A stretch of DNA of 64,000 nucleotides from an uncultured Lachnospiraceae bacterium (GTDB taxonomy: Bacteria > Bacillota > Clostridia > Lachnospirales > Lachnospiraceae): positions 51,515 to 115,514 of the forward strand of contig CANSPM010000003.1 of the NCBI GenBank assembly GCA_947648875.1, read 5' to 3'. Below the pieces are notes generated by a model. That model was not told the DNA's origin. It was given only the letters and a program-made list of their open reading frames with translations, and made no database searches. Position 1 is the first letter of the stretch. Each line of letters opens with the position of its first letter. Made by a program: the position numbers and the translations under genes. Of the stretch, positions 25,404 through 33,269 are shown in pieces.

Positions 25404-27426
25404 GGGCTGTAGTTATAGATATCCGGAAAACACAATTTCTTCTTTTCGGGAAGCAAGTCGATATGAGATCACCGGAATTGAGCTGGATATCCAGCTATCG
25501 AGGGACGGAGAGATGGTAGTGATCCATGACGAGAGAGTGGACTGTACTACGGACGGCAGCGGTTATGTGAAGGATCTGACGCTGTGGGAGTTAAAACAGC
25601 TGAAAATATTGCCCAACGAAAAGTGTGGCAGAATCTATGAGACCATACCCACCATAAGAGAGGTGCTGGCTTTTCTGGCTCCGGTGTGTCGTAATACCGG
25701 TCTGCTGATAAACATAGAATTAAAGAACAGTGTAGTTCGATATGAGGGTATGGAGCAGAAAATTCTGCATCTGATTTCGGAGTATGAATTAGAACCCTAT
25801 ATTATCTACAGTTCATTCAATCCGGATTCGATTCGTCTGATCAAGGAAATAAATCCCGACGCGAATGTAGCGATCCTGTCCTCCAATGTTGGAGAATGCC
25901 TTGAAATTGGAAAGGAGCTTCGGGTAAATGCCATACATCCGTACATTAAAGCGAAGGATAGACAATTGCTGAAAGACGAAAAAAGCGTAGAGTGTGTGCG
26001 AGCCTGGAGTACCATGACACATGAGCCGTTTTTCCCGGAGGAGAGGGAGATTAAGAGATGGGATACGGCAGGACTGGAAGAGCAGGGCATCACAGATATC
26101 TTTACAAACGCACCGGAAGATTATGTCCCGTTGAAGCGGACTCCCCCCCAACAGATTTTGATGGACAGGGGAAAAAGTATTTTGGAGGAAACGGGATATA
26201 TCTTGAAGACAAATGAGGAATGCTGGACATCCCAGAGACTTTATCATGTGCTTCCTGGCGATACATTACAGGCAGACGAACGGATGGAATATCGGATTTA
26301 CCGCTATGTTCCGGAGATCAAGGGAGAACTGATTCACACTTACTGCTATGAGCCCGAGCAAAACTGGGCAAGCTATGTGCAGGAGTCGGAAGTATGGCAA
26401 GATAAGGATACTGTTTTTGAAGAAGAGTGCTATATCCGTGTATCCGCAAAACCGATAAACCCGATGAATCTGGCGGCGAATATTTCCATGTATTTACTTC
26501 CCGCGCGTGAAAATGTCATGGAGTGGCCCTCCTATTTTCAGACAGAGGCTTTACTGACGCTAGAGAAAGTCTGGAGTTTGCTGGGGGAGAATGATCTGGC
26601 ATTTGCCGTGATTACCGATACTCATTATGTCAATAACGGTACATGGGAACGGTCCGCCTATAACTTACAGCAGGTTGCGGCGAGGCTTCCACTGCGCGGT
26701 ATTATTCATTTGGGAGATTTGACAGACGGTATATTGCCGCTGGCGCTTACCAAGGAATATGTGGATTTAGTGGTGGCGGATATGCGGCAGACAGGTAAAC
26801 CGGTCTTTCTGTGTTGCGGAAATCATGACTCCAATTATTTTAGAAACAATCCGGAAAAGATGACGGAGGAGGAGATGAGCGCCTATTATCTGGGGAGGGA
26901 AAAGCCCTACTACTATACAGATTATCCGGCGCAGAAAATACGCATTCTTTATCTGCATTCCTTTGATTACCGGGAACAGGTAAGATATGGTTTCCATGTG
27001 GAGGAATTGGAGTGGGTAAAGGAGACGCTGGAGGCTATGGCAGACGGATGGGCGGCTCTGGTATGCGCACATGTGCCGCCGTTGCCGGAAATTCATTTCT
27101 GGAGTGACCAAATACGAAATGGTGAAGCTCTGTTGCAGATTCTGGAGGAGTGCCACAGGTCAGGCAAGAAGATTCTGGCGTATGTGCATGGGCATAACCA
27201 CGGTGAACAGATCTACACAGAGAGACTGTTTCCCATTGTCTCGCTGGGGTGCAATAAGATGGAGGACTTTCAGGATAAGAAACCTGCGGGCTCCTGGACT
27301 TACAACAGGCAGCAAGGTACGGTGACGGAAGATTTGTGGGATATTATGATTGTGCACGAGGACCATAAAGCGATAGATTTTGTGCGGTTTGGAGCAGGGG
27401 AAGACCGGCATGTGGATTGTGAATAA
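25384..27426 (+). CDS. Fused glycerophosphodiester phosphodiesterase and calcineurin-like phosphoesterase
   Basis: 680 residues. The N-terminal ~245 form a GDPD domain with WAHRGCSYRYPENT (His6, Arg7), IELDIQLSRDG (Glu33, Asp35) and His48. Residues ~250-390 are a beta-rich linker. The C-terminal ~280 are a metallophosphoesterase with VITDTHY, HLGDLTDG, CCGNHDSNYF, CAHVPP and HGHNHGE, all metal ligands intact. There is no signal peptide, so it should be cytoplasmic. It overlaps the cytidylyltransferase-oxidoreductase gene and ends a transcription unit at tandem terminators. It may release glycerol phosphate or remove phosphate for the CDP-alcohol pathway; joining two phosphoesterase folds in one chain is unusual. 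Confidence 0.9.
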   Translation: MKIWAHRGCSYRYPENTISSFREASRYEITGIELDIQLSRDGEMVVIHDERVDCTTDGSGYVKDLTLWELKQLKILPNEKCGRIYETIPTIREVLAFLAPVCRNTGLLINIELKNSVVRYEGMEQKILHLISEYELEPYIIYSSFNPDSIRLIKEINPDANVAILSSNVGECLEIGKELRVNAIHPYIKAKDRQLLKDEKSVECVRAWSTMTHEPFFPEEREIKRWDTAGLEEQGITDIFTNAPEDYVPLKRTPPQQILMDRGKSILEETGYILKTNEECWTSQRLYHVLPGDTLQADERMEYRIYRYVPEIKGELIHTYCYEPEQNWASYVQESEVWQDKDTVFEEECYIRVSAKPINPMNLAANISMYLLPARENVMEWPSYFQTEALLTLEKVWSLLGENDLAFAVITDTHYVNNGTWERSAYNLQQVAARLPLRGIIHLGDLTDGILPLALTKEYVDLVVADMRQTGKPVFLCCGNHDSNYFRNNPEKMTEEEMSAYYLGREKPYYYTDYPAQKIRILYLHSFDYREQVRYGFHVEELEWVKETLEAMADGWAALVCAHVPPLPEIHFWSDQIRNGEALLQILEECHRSGKKILAYVHGHNHGEQIYTERLFPIVSLGCNKMEDFQDKKPAGSWTYNRQQGTVTEDLWDIMIVHEDHKAIDFVRFGAGEDRHVDCE

Positions 27427-27434
27427 ATAGTGAG

Positions 27435-27483
27435 AAAAGTCTCAGAGAATGTAATTTGTGTGAGCATTCTCTGAGACTTTTTT
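27435..27483 (+). terminator. Intrinsic terminator
   Basis: AAAAGTCTCAGAGAATG pairs perfectly with CATTCTCTGAGACTTTT (17 bp, 13-base loop), ending in T6. It lies 9 bases after the stop at 27426 and ends the CDP-sugar transcript. Confidence 0.95.
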
Positions 27484-27527
27484 AGAAAAATGCCGGAGGC
27501 CATACACAGCTAATTTGGCATTTTTCT
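27484..27527 (+). terminator. Second hairpin terminator in tandem
   Basis: AGAAAAATGCC and GGCATTTTTCT are perfect 11-bp arms around a 22-base loop; the 3' arm provides the T5 run. It is symmetrical and could also stop transcription from the right. Confidence 0.75.
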
Positions 27528-27573
27528 GGAAATAAAGCATAAATTGTGATATGCTGACTATACTTGACAGGCT

Positions 27574-27626
27574 CCGCACCATAGCGGGATTGCCTAAAAC
27601 CGCAGGAAAGACAGGGGGCGGTGCGG
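27574..27626 (+). promoter_or_regulatory. Structured RNA candidate of unknown class
   Basis: CCGCACC (27574-27580) pairs with GGTGCGG (27620-27626), closing a domain that contains an inner GCGG/CCGC hairpin with loop GATTGCCTAAAA and a G-rich strand able to pair further. The arrangement suggests a folded RNA or an attenuator. It does not match, from memory, c-di-GMP, preQ1, ZTP, glycine, guanidine or fluoride riboswitches. Confidence 0.35.
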
Positions 27627-27633
27627 GAATAGG

Positions 27634-27662
27634 TTGCTATTTCAGGGGAAATGAGGTATTAT
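27634..27662 (+). promoter_or_regulatory. Sigma-A promoter candidate for the glycerophosphotransferase block
   Basis: TTGCTA (27634-27639), 17-base spacer, TATTAT (27657-27662). It would give a ~140-base leader ahead of the ATG at 27807. Confidence 0.5.
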
Positions 27663-27727
27663 AAGATTGGTATGTATGAGTCTATTTTTTCGAGAAGATT
27701 GTACAGATATTGACACGGTTATCTACT

Positions 27728-27742
27728 TCGGCAGTCTGCCGA
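27728..27742. promoter_or_regulatory. Inverted repeat, possible operator
   Basis: TCGGCAG-T-CTGCCGA: perfect 7-base arms around one base, in the leader between the promoter candidate and the gene at 27807. The near-zero spacing suits a dimeric DNA-binding protein better than an RNA hairpin. Confidence 0.45.
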
Positions 27743-27806
27743 TTCCTATACAATGCATTTCAAATGATTGCTGAACGCATATTGAGAACGGATAGAAAGG
27801 CATTTT

Positions 27807-29072
27807 ATGAGAAAAACGGGATATTCAATGGAACAAAAATATATACAGAAAAGAAATAGAAAAGCGTTTCTGGAAAGTTTGCCATACTATTTTTTTCGCA
27901 TACTTCCTATACGAGAAAAAAAGTTATCTATTTGCGCGTTCGAAGGTAAAAGCGGATTTTGCTGTAATCCCAGATATATTGTAGAGGAACTGAACAGGAG
28001 GAACAACGGATATAAATTTGTGTGGCTGGTAAATGATTTGTCAAAAAAGTTTCCGGATTATGTAAAGCCGGTAAGGAATACGCTGTGGAACAGGGCTTAT
28101 CATCTCTCCACATCCAAGGTTTGGATTGATAATTACAGGAAGCCCTATGGCACAAAGAAGAGGAGGGGCCAATATTACTTACAGACCTGGCATGGAGCGT
28201 TGGCGTTCAAGACTTTGGGCTTGTGGAGGGGAGAGGGATTCTCCAGAATAGCATATATGGTCAGCAAAAATGACGCGGATCTGACGGATTTTGTTATATG
28301 CGACTCAGAGTGGGGGAGACAGGTCTACCCCAAGGGCCTTGTCTATAAAGGAGAGTATCTGAAATACGGATCTGCCCGATGTGATATTTTAATAAACTAC
28401 AGACAACAACAATATGCCAAAATTAGAGAATCTTACCATTTGCCCAAGGACGCAAAGATTGTGATGTATGCGCCTACATTCAGGGAGACAGGGCAGAGAG
28501 GGCAAAGAGGTGTGTTCGTAGAAGAAAATACGCTGGATTTCCCAAGGATGATGAAGAACTTGACCCAACGTTTTCCGGGAGAGTGGTATTTGTTTCTGCG
28601 CCTGCATCCCCAGCTCGCCAGTCAGATGGATAAGTATCCAGTAAAAGGACTGAGGGGGCGCACGGTTGATGTGAGCCAGGCAGATGACATGTGTGAGGTT
28701 ATGGCGGCTGTGGATGTGTTGATTACGGATTATTCCAGTGCGGCAATGGACGCGGGTTTCGCGGATATCCCGGTGTTCCTGTATGCGGATGATATAGAAC
28801 AGTATACAGAGAACCGCGGGGGGATGTTTTGGATATTTCCAGAGAAAGGGCCGGGACCAATCGTCAGCAATAAGGAAATGACTCCGAATATTGAGGCGAA
28901 ACTGCCATATCCTCTGGCAAGAAATAATGAGGAATTAGAGACAAATATACGTAACTTTGACGGGGAGAAGTATCGGTTGGAGGTAAAGGATTTTGCGGAA
29001 GCGATAGAGCTTATAAACGATGGTAAAGCATCACAGCGGGCGGCAGATCAAGTGGAGAGGTGGCTTAAATGA
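27807..29072 (+). CDS. CDP-glycerol:glycan glycerophosphotransferase (TagB/TagF family)
   Basis: 421 residues; the ATG at 27807 has AGAAAGG upstream, with an in-frame ATG 7 codons later. It moves glycerol phosphate (or another polyol phosphate) from a CDP donor to a glycan, at the inner membrane face. Family features are YLQTWHGALAFKTLG, MYAPTFRE, LHPQLASQ and TDYSSAAMDAGF; the first and last hold the catalytic and substrate-contact residues of TagF. Length fits a single-domain member. Its stop overlaps the start of tagD (ATGA), so donor synthesis and transfer are translationally coupled. It heads a new transcription unit after the terminators at 27435-27527. Confidence 0.93.
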   Translation: MRKTGYSMEQKYIQKRNRKAFLESLPYYFFRILPIREKKLSICAFEGKSGFCCNPRYIVEELNRRNNGYKFVWLVNDLSKKFPDYVKPVRNTLWNRAYHLSTSKVWIDNYRKPYGTKKRRGQYYLQTWHGALAFKTLGLWRGEGFSRIAYMVSKNDADLTDFVICDSEWGRQVYPKGLVYKGEYLKYGSARCDILINYRQQQYAKIRESYHLPKDAKIVMYAPTFRETGQRGQRGVFVEENTLDFPRMMKNLTQRFPGEWYLFLRLHPQLASQMDKYPVKGLRGRTVDVSQADDMCEVMAAVDVLITDYSSAAMDAGFADIPVFLYADDIEQYTENRGGMFWIFPEKGPGPIVSNKEMTPNIEAKLPYPLARNNEELETNIRNFDGEKYRLEVKDFAEAIELINDGKASQRAADQVERWLK

Positions 29073-29632
29073 GACGAGTGATTACATATGGCACATATGA
29101 TTTGTTACATTATGGGCATATCAATCTTTTGAGAAGGGCCAAGGAACAGGGAGATTATCTGATAGTTGCTCTGTCTACGGATGAATTTAACTGGAAAGAA
29201 AAGCACAAGAAGTGTTATTTCTCCTATGAGCAGAGAAAGCAGTTGTTGGAGGCGATTCGGTTTGTAGATTTGGTAATACCTGAGGAGAATTGGGAACAGA
29301 AGGTAAACGATATCAGAGAGTATCATATAGATATTTTTGCAATGGGGGACGATTGGAGCGGTAAATTTGACTTTCTCCGGGACGAAGGGTGCGAGGTTAT
29401 GTATTTTAGCAGGACGCCGGAAATAAGTTCGTCTCAAATAAGGAGCGATATGGCGGGGGGGGGGGTGATCGCTTGTCATGATAACAATTATTTGAAAAAT
29501 ATGAGAACGCAAAAAATATGGGATGTGCGTCAATCAAAAATGGAAATTTTGAGAATAATAAGTATGGGAGGAACGCGTAATGGAGGGCGATTGTTCACGT
29601 GTGAAACTGTCCGTAGTAGTTCCGGTGTATAA
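29069..29632 (+). CDS. tagD: Glycerol-3-phosphate cytidylyltransferase with a G11 tract at its 3' end
   Basis: Makes CDP-glycerol from CTP and glycerol-3-phosphate for the transferase encoded just upstream. TYGTYDLLHYGH (His14, His17) and ISSSQIR (119-125) are the CTP-binding motifs. TagD is normally ~130 residues, but this frame runs to 187. The extra ~55 residues follow a run of 11 G at 29455-29465 (codons 129-132), look unlike a domain, and overlap the next gene by 53 bases. With 10 G the protein would stop at 132 residues, with 12 G at 137. Catalysis should be unaffected; the tract may reflect phase variation of the tail and of coupling to the next gene, or a miscounted homopolymer. Confidence 0.9.
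   Translation: MRRVITYGTYDLLHYGHINLLRRAKEQGDYLIVALSTDEFNWKEKHKKCYFSYEQRKQLLEAIRFVDLVIPEENWEQKVNDIREYHIDIFAMGDDWSGKFDFLRDEGCEVMYFSRTPEISSSQIRSDMAGGGVIACHDNNYLKNMRTQKIWDVRQSKMEILRIISMGGTRNGGRLFTCETVRSSSGV
29455..29465 (+). repeat. Poly-G tract (G11)
   Basis: Eleven consecutive G at the end of tagD. Gain or loss of one G brings a stop codon within 9 codons and moves the end of translation to 100-115 bases before the next start instead of 53 bases past it. Confidence 0.9.
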
Positions 29633-30758
29633 TATTGCTTCCTATATAGACCGATGTGTAGAAAGTATAGTCCGCCAGTCTTATAGGAATCTGGAAATTA
29701 TATTAGTGGATGACGGTTCATCTGATGGGAGCAGGGAGAAGTGCGATCAGTGGGTGCAAAGGGATACCAGAGTTTTCGTGCTACACAAACAAAATGGCGG
29801 ATTGGTCAGCGCGAGACAGGCTGGAGTGGAAGCGGCCACAGGAGAATACCTTGCGTATGTGGATGGGGATGACTGGATAGAAGAAATGTATGCGGAAATG
29901 CTGGAACTGGCGGTTGCCAGCGATGCGGATGTGGTTACTTTGGGTCTGGTAAGAAATTATGCGGGCCATACTGTCCTTAACCCGGAAAATATTGCGGCAG
30001 GAATATATAGAGGAAAGAAACTGGAAGAAGATTTTTGGCCCCAGATGATAGATACAAGACATTTCTTTTGCAGCAGGGTAAACGGCCATATTACTACAAA
30101 AATATATAAGACAGAATTAATCAAAAAATTCCAGATGCGTCTTTCGGCTGATATTACGATTGGAGAAGACGCGGCGGTTGTATATCCATGTTTTCTGGCA
30201 GCGGATTGTGTCGTTGTGCTGGACCGAAGCAGTTATCATTATGTGATGAGGGCTGGGTCAGTAATGGATATCAGAGGAGGAGAAGAAAAGTCTCTAAGGG
30301 AGATTGAAAATATTTTGCATGAAACGGCAGACAGATATAAGGACAAGGTTCCTAATATAAAAAGACAATTCGAACTATTAATGACCTACATTTGTCTACT
30401 TACTGCCCCGGAGAAAGTTTTGCGTTTTGATAAAGATAAGACATGTCTTTATCAAGGATTAGAGGAGAAGGACAGAATTTTGCTGTACGGTGCAGGCCGA
30501 TTTGGAAAAGCTTTGCACAAGTATATGGAAGATCACAAAGTATGCAAAATTCTTGCCTGGACAGACAAGGCCAGGGTAGAGGGGATTGTGCCGATCGAAG
30601 AAGCGATGAGACAGTCATATGATAAGGTGGTTATTGCTGTTTTGCTGTCGGATGTTTCGGAAGAGATTAAGGCTGAACTTTTGACAAGAGGCATAGAGAG
30701 CGATAGAATTGTGCAAATTCAGATAAATGATGTGCCCCAAAAGATGAAATGGACATAA
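29580..30758 (+). CDS. GT2 glycosyltransferase with C-terminal Rossmann-like domain
   Basis: 392 residues; GGGAGGA precedes the ATG at 29580. The GT2 domain starts KLSVVVPVYNIASYIDRCVES, with VDDGSSDGS and the D-x-D site YVDGDDWIEE. Residues ~300-385 form a small Rossmann-like domain beginning ILLYGAGRFGKAL, which also occurs on several neighbouring proteins (30786, 31906, 35406, 41790). It lies inside the extended tagD frame. The enzyme probably adds one sugar or linker unit of the glycan in the cytoplasm. The role of the extra domain is unknown; it resembles the N-terminal NAD- or sugar-binding part of PglD-type acetyltransferases. Confidence 0.9.
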   Translation: MEGDCSRVKLSVVVPVYNIASYIDRCVESIVRQSYRNLEIILVDDGSSDGSREKCDQWVQRDTRVFVLHKQNGGLVSARQAGVEAATGEYLAYVDGDDWIEEMYAEMLELAVASDADVVTLGLVRNYAGHTVLNPENIAAGIYRGKKLEEDFWPQMIDTRHFFCSRVNGHITTKIYKTELIKKFQMRLSADITIGEDAAVVYPCFLAADCVVVLDRSSYHYVMRAGSVMDIRGGEEKSLREIENILHETADRYKDKVPNIKRQFELLMTYICLLTAPEKVLRFDKDKTCLYQGLEEKDRILLYGAGRFGKALHKYMEDHKVCKILAWTDKARVEGIVPIEEAMRQSYDKVVIAVLLSDVSEEIKAELLTRGIESDRIVQIQINDVPQKMKWT

Positions 30759-30785
30759 TTACTGGTTTGCGAAGGAAGGGATAGA

Positions 30786-31829
30786 ATGGATATCAGAAAA
30801 ATATATAACGCATTGGCAGATGACGAATCAAAATATATATTTGGAAACCGTTTATTGTATAGCCTTACAGGCGATGAAGGATATATAGAGAACGTAATTA
30901 AGGCAACATCGGAAGGATTGGAATTTTACCGGAAGCTGGAACAGACCAATACGAGGAAAGTTATTTTTGGCGCGGGATTTTGGGGGAAAGAACTCGCAAG
31001 GCAATATTTTAAATATGGATTTGAATGTTTTGTCGACAACAAGGCAGTATATCCCTGGGAGGAAAAAGAAGGACTGATTGTCGTTTCGTTTGATGAATAT
31101 TTGGATAAATATAGAGATGCCACAGTGTTCCTGGGGAGCAGGCTGTATTATAGTGAACTTTACGAACAGTTAGTGGCAAATGGGATCTCGCAAGATCAAA
31201 TTGTAAATGTTGGTAAGATGATAGACGATATGAGCTTACGGCAATATTTTGACCTGCCGTGCATGCCGCGCGCAAAAGAAGAAGTGTTTGTTGACGCAGG
31301 AGGTTTTGACGGCAAGACATCGAAACTCTTTATACAATGGTGTGGGGGATGCTATAGTAAGATTTATATAGCAGAGCCTGAAAAACAAAATATCGCCTTG
31401 ATTAATCATAATTTTGGATGCGATTTGTTAAATGGCGGAGGTAAAATCGAAATTCTTCCTTACGGTTTATGGGACAAAGAAGGTATGCTGGAGTTTATAG
31501 AAAAGGCAAACGGTGCTTCACATATTGTTAAAACCGCAGATGAGACAGGGAATAACTCTACGTTTGTTTCGGTAGTGTCCTTGGATCATGTGATAGAGGA
31601 GGACGTAAGTTTCATTAAAATGGATATAGAGGGAGCGGAATATAATGCAATAAAGGGGGCGGAACAACTGATTAAAAGGTGTCGGCCTAAATTGGCTATC
31701 AGCATTTATCATAAGATAGAAGATATATGGGAACTGCCGGAGCTGATATTGCATATTTGCCCGGATTACAGATTGTATCTGAGACATTATTCTATTGCGC
31801 AGGCGGAGACAGTTTTATATGCGATCTGA
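30786..31829 (+). CDS. FkbM-family methyltransferase with N-terminal Rossmann-like domain
   Basis: 347 residues; GAAGGAAGGG precedes the ATG at 30786. Residues ~55-150 form a Rossmann-like domain starting KVIFGAGFWGKELA. Residues ~160-347 are an FkbM-type SAM methyltransferase: VFVDAGGFDGKTS is motif I, YIAEPEKQN the acidic loop, and FIKMDIEGAEYNAIKGAE the hallmark of the family. FkbM enzymes O-methylate sugars or sugar-like hydroxyls. Here the extra domain, elsewhere C-terminal to GT2 enzymes, is placed at the front, which shows it behaves as a movable module. Probably methylates the glycan or a phosphate-alcohol substituent. Confidence 0.9.
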   Translation: MDIRKIYNALADDESKYIFGNRLLYSLTGDEGYIENVIKATSEGLEFYRKLEQTNTRKVIFGAGFWGKELARQYFKYGFECFVDNKAVYPWEEKEGLIVVSFDEYLDKYRDATVFLGSRLYYSELYEQLVANGISQDQIVNVGKMIDDMSLRQYFDLPCMPRAKEEVFVDAGGFDGKTSKLFIQWCGGCYSKIYIAEPEKQNIALINHNFGCDLLNGGGKIEILPYGLWDKEGMLEFIEKANGASHIVKTADETGNNSTFVSVVSLDHVIEEDVSFIKMDIEGAEYNAIKGAEQLIKRCRPKLAISIYHKIEDIWELPELILHICPDYRLYLRHYSIAQAETVLYAI

Positions 31830-31905
31830 CAAATGTATGGAGAGACATACTGCAAATGAATGATGAGGCCTGACAGTATAAGAAAGGGGAAAACAGATCA
31901 ACATA

Positions 31906-33168
31906 ATGGTGAAAATCAGTGTCATAATACCTTGCTACAACATGAAAAACTATGTACGTGAATGTCTGAACAGCGTTCTGGCACAAACACTACGGGAGAT
32001 AGAAATAATATGTATTGATGACGGAAGTGAGGATGGAACTTACGACATATTAAAAGAGTATGAAAATAAAGCGGACAATGTGAATGTCCGGCGGCAGGAA
32101 AATCAGGGCTCCGGCATTGCCAGAAATTTGGGGATCAGTGTGGCGAAGGGCGAGTATATAGCGTTTATGGATGCCGATGATTTTTACCCGGCCCGGGACA
32201 CGCTTGAAAAAATGTATTATACCGCTAAAAGGGAACAGGCAGAGATATGCGGCGGCTCCGGTTGTGTATTTCGAGATGGGGTGTATACATATACCGGTTT
32301 CAGGAGAGCGTTTACATTTTCAAAGGATGGATGGATTGGCAAGGAAGATTACCCGAATGGTTATGGCTATTGGAGATTTATCTATCAGAATGATTTTATT
32401 CAAAAAAATCATATTTGTTTTCCTGGATATATGCGGGGACAGGACCTGCTCTTTTTCTTGAAAGCAATAGCATGCGCGGGCCGTCTGTACTGCATGAGAG
32501 AAGTAACATATGTATATCGCAAGGGACATAAACATGTGTCTTTTGCGAAACAAAACGCGATTGATTCTGTCAAGGTATTGCGAGACAGCCTTATATTCTC
32601 CAGGCAAGAGGGATTACACGCAATTTATCGTTATATTCTATATGATTTATTACATGAGCAGGCGTCTGCAGTGATGTATCTTTATGGGCAAGAAAACGCC
32701 GAGATGCAACAGGTGATCCATCAGATTAATGAAGCTATTTCTGATGGAGGTGAAACCGAAACAGAAATAGCGTTGTTTAAAGAAGGAAATGAAATAACAA
32801 AGTATATTAACGAGTCAAAGGAAGAAATAGAGAGTCTTCTGGAGACGCTGAAAAGGGAAAAAAGGATACTGATATACGGAGCCGGTGTATTTGGAAAGAA
32901 AATAAAAAGATTTTTGGATGAAAACGGTATCGGTGTCGAGGCGTTCGCGGTGACTGATCCTAAGCAGAACGCTGCGTTTCTGGAAGGCTTACAGGTCAAA
33001 TGCATAGACGATTATCTGGAGGATAAGGACGAATGCGCAATTGTAATTGCGACATTTCCGTATTTGATTCAGGAGATTCAAGAGATGCTGCGGCAAAAAA
33101 AATTCAGAAATGTGTATATTATATCAGTGGAGAAGTACCATTTGTATATTGGTGAAGTTGTGCATTAG
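31906..33168 (+). CDS. GT2 glycosyltransferase with C-terminal Rossmann-like domain
   Basis: 420 residues. The GT2 domain starts KISVIIPCYNMKNYVRECLNS, with IDDGSEDGT and FMDADDFYP as the metal/donor site. Residues ~320-410 contain ILIYGAGVFGKKIKRFLDE, the recurrent Rossmann-like module. The purine-rich GAAAGGGGAAAA lies rather far (~17 bases) from the ATG at 31906, so translation may be modest. It is cytoplasmic and part of the same direction-conserved run as the neighbouring GT2 and LicD genes. Sugar specificity is unknown. Confidence 0.9.
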   Translation: MVKISVIIPCYNMKNYVRECLNSVLAQTLREIEIICIDDGSEDGTYDILKEYENKADNVNVRRQENQGSGIARNLGISVAKGEYIAFMDADDFYPARDTLEKMYYTAKREQAEICGGSGCVFRDGVYTYTGFRRAFTFSKDGWIGKEDYPNGYGYWRFIYQNDFIQKNHICFPGYMRGQDLLFFLKAIACAGRLYCMREVTYVYRKGHKHVSFAKQNAIDSVKVLRDSLIFSRQEGLHAIYRYILYDLLHEQASAVMYLYGQENAEMQQVIHQINEAISDGGETETEIALFKEGNEITKYINESKEEIESLLETLKREKRILIYGAGVFGKKIKRFLDENGIGVEAFAVTDPKQNAAFLEGLQVKCIDDYLEDKDECAIVIATFPYLIQEIQEMLRQKKFRNVYIISVEKYHLYIGEVVH

Positions 33169-33269
33169 CGCATAGCCTGATATTGGGGCGTGGGGTATTC
33201 TGATCAGTTCTGTAGCCGTTAGATGGTTAGCCATTGTGGCCTATTATAAAGGATGGGTGGATTGGAATC

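Larger units (their letters stand above)
27528..27806 (+). other. Long leader region upstream of the glycerophosphotransferase gene
   Basis: About 280 bases without a gene after the tandem terminators. From left to right it holds a TATACT hexamer (27559-27564) without a clear -35, a GC-rich structured segment (27574-27626), a promoter candidate (27634-27662) and a 15-base inverted repeat (27728-27742). No open reading frame of interest was seen. Confidence 0.6.

Noticed and set aside
26143..26149. C7 run in the glycerophosphodiesterase fusion gene as a phase-variation site
   Set aside because: Seven bases is short for efficient slippage and it lies in mid-gene; the frame is intact.
27574..27626. 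Known riboswitch (c-di-GMP, preQ1, fluoride, ZTP, guanidine)
   Set aside because: None of the core conserved segments of these classes could be placed; reported only as a structured RNA candidate.
29463..29632. C-terminal ~55 residues of the extended tagD frame as a real domain
   Set aside because: The stretch appears only because of the G11 reading phase, overlaps the next gene and its binding site, and has no domain character.
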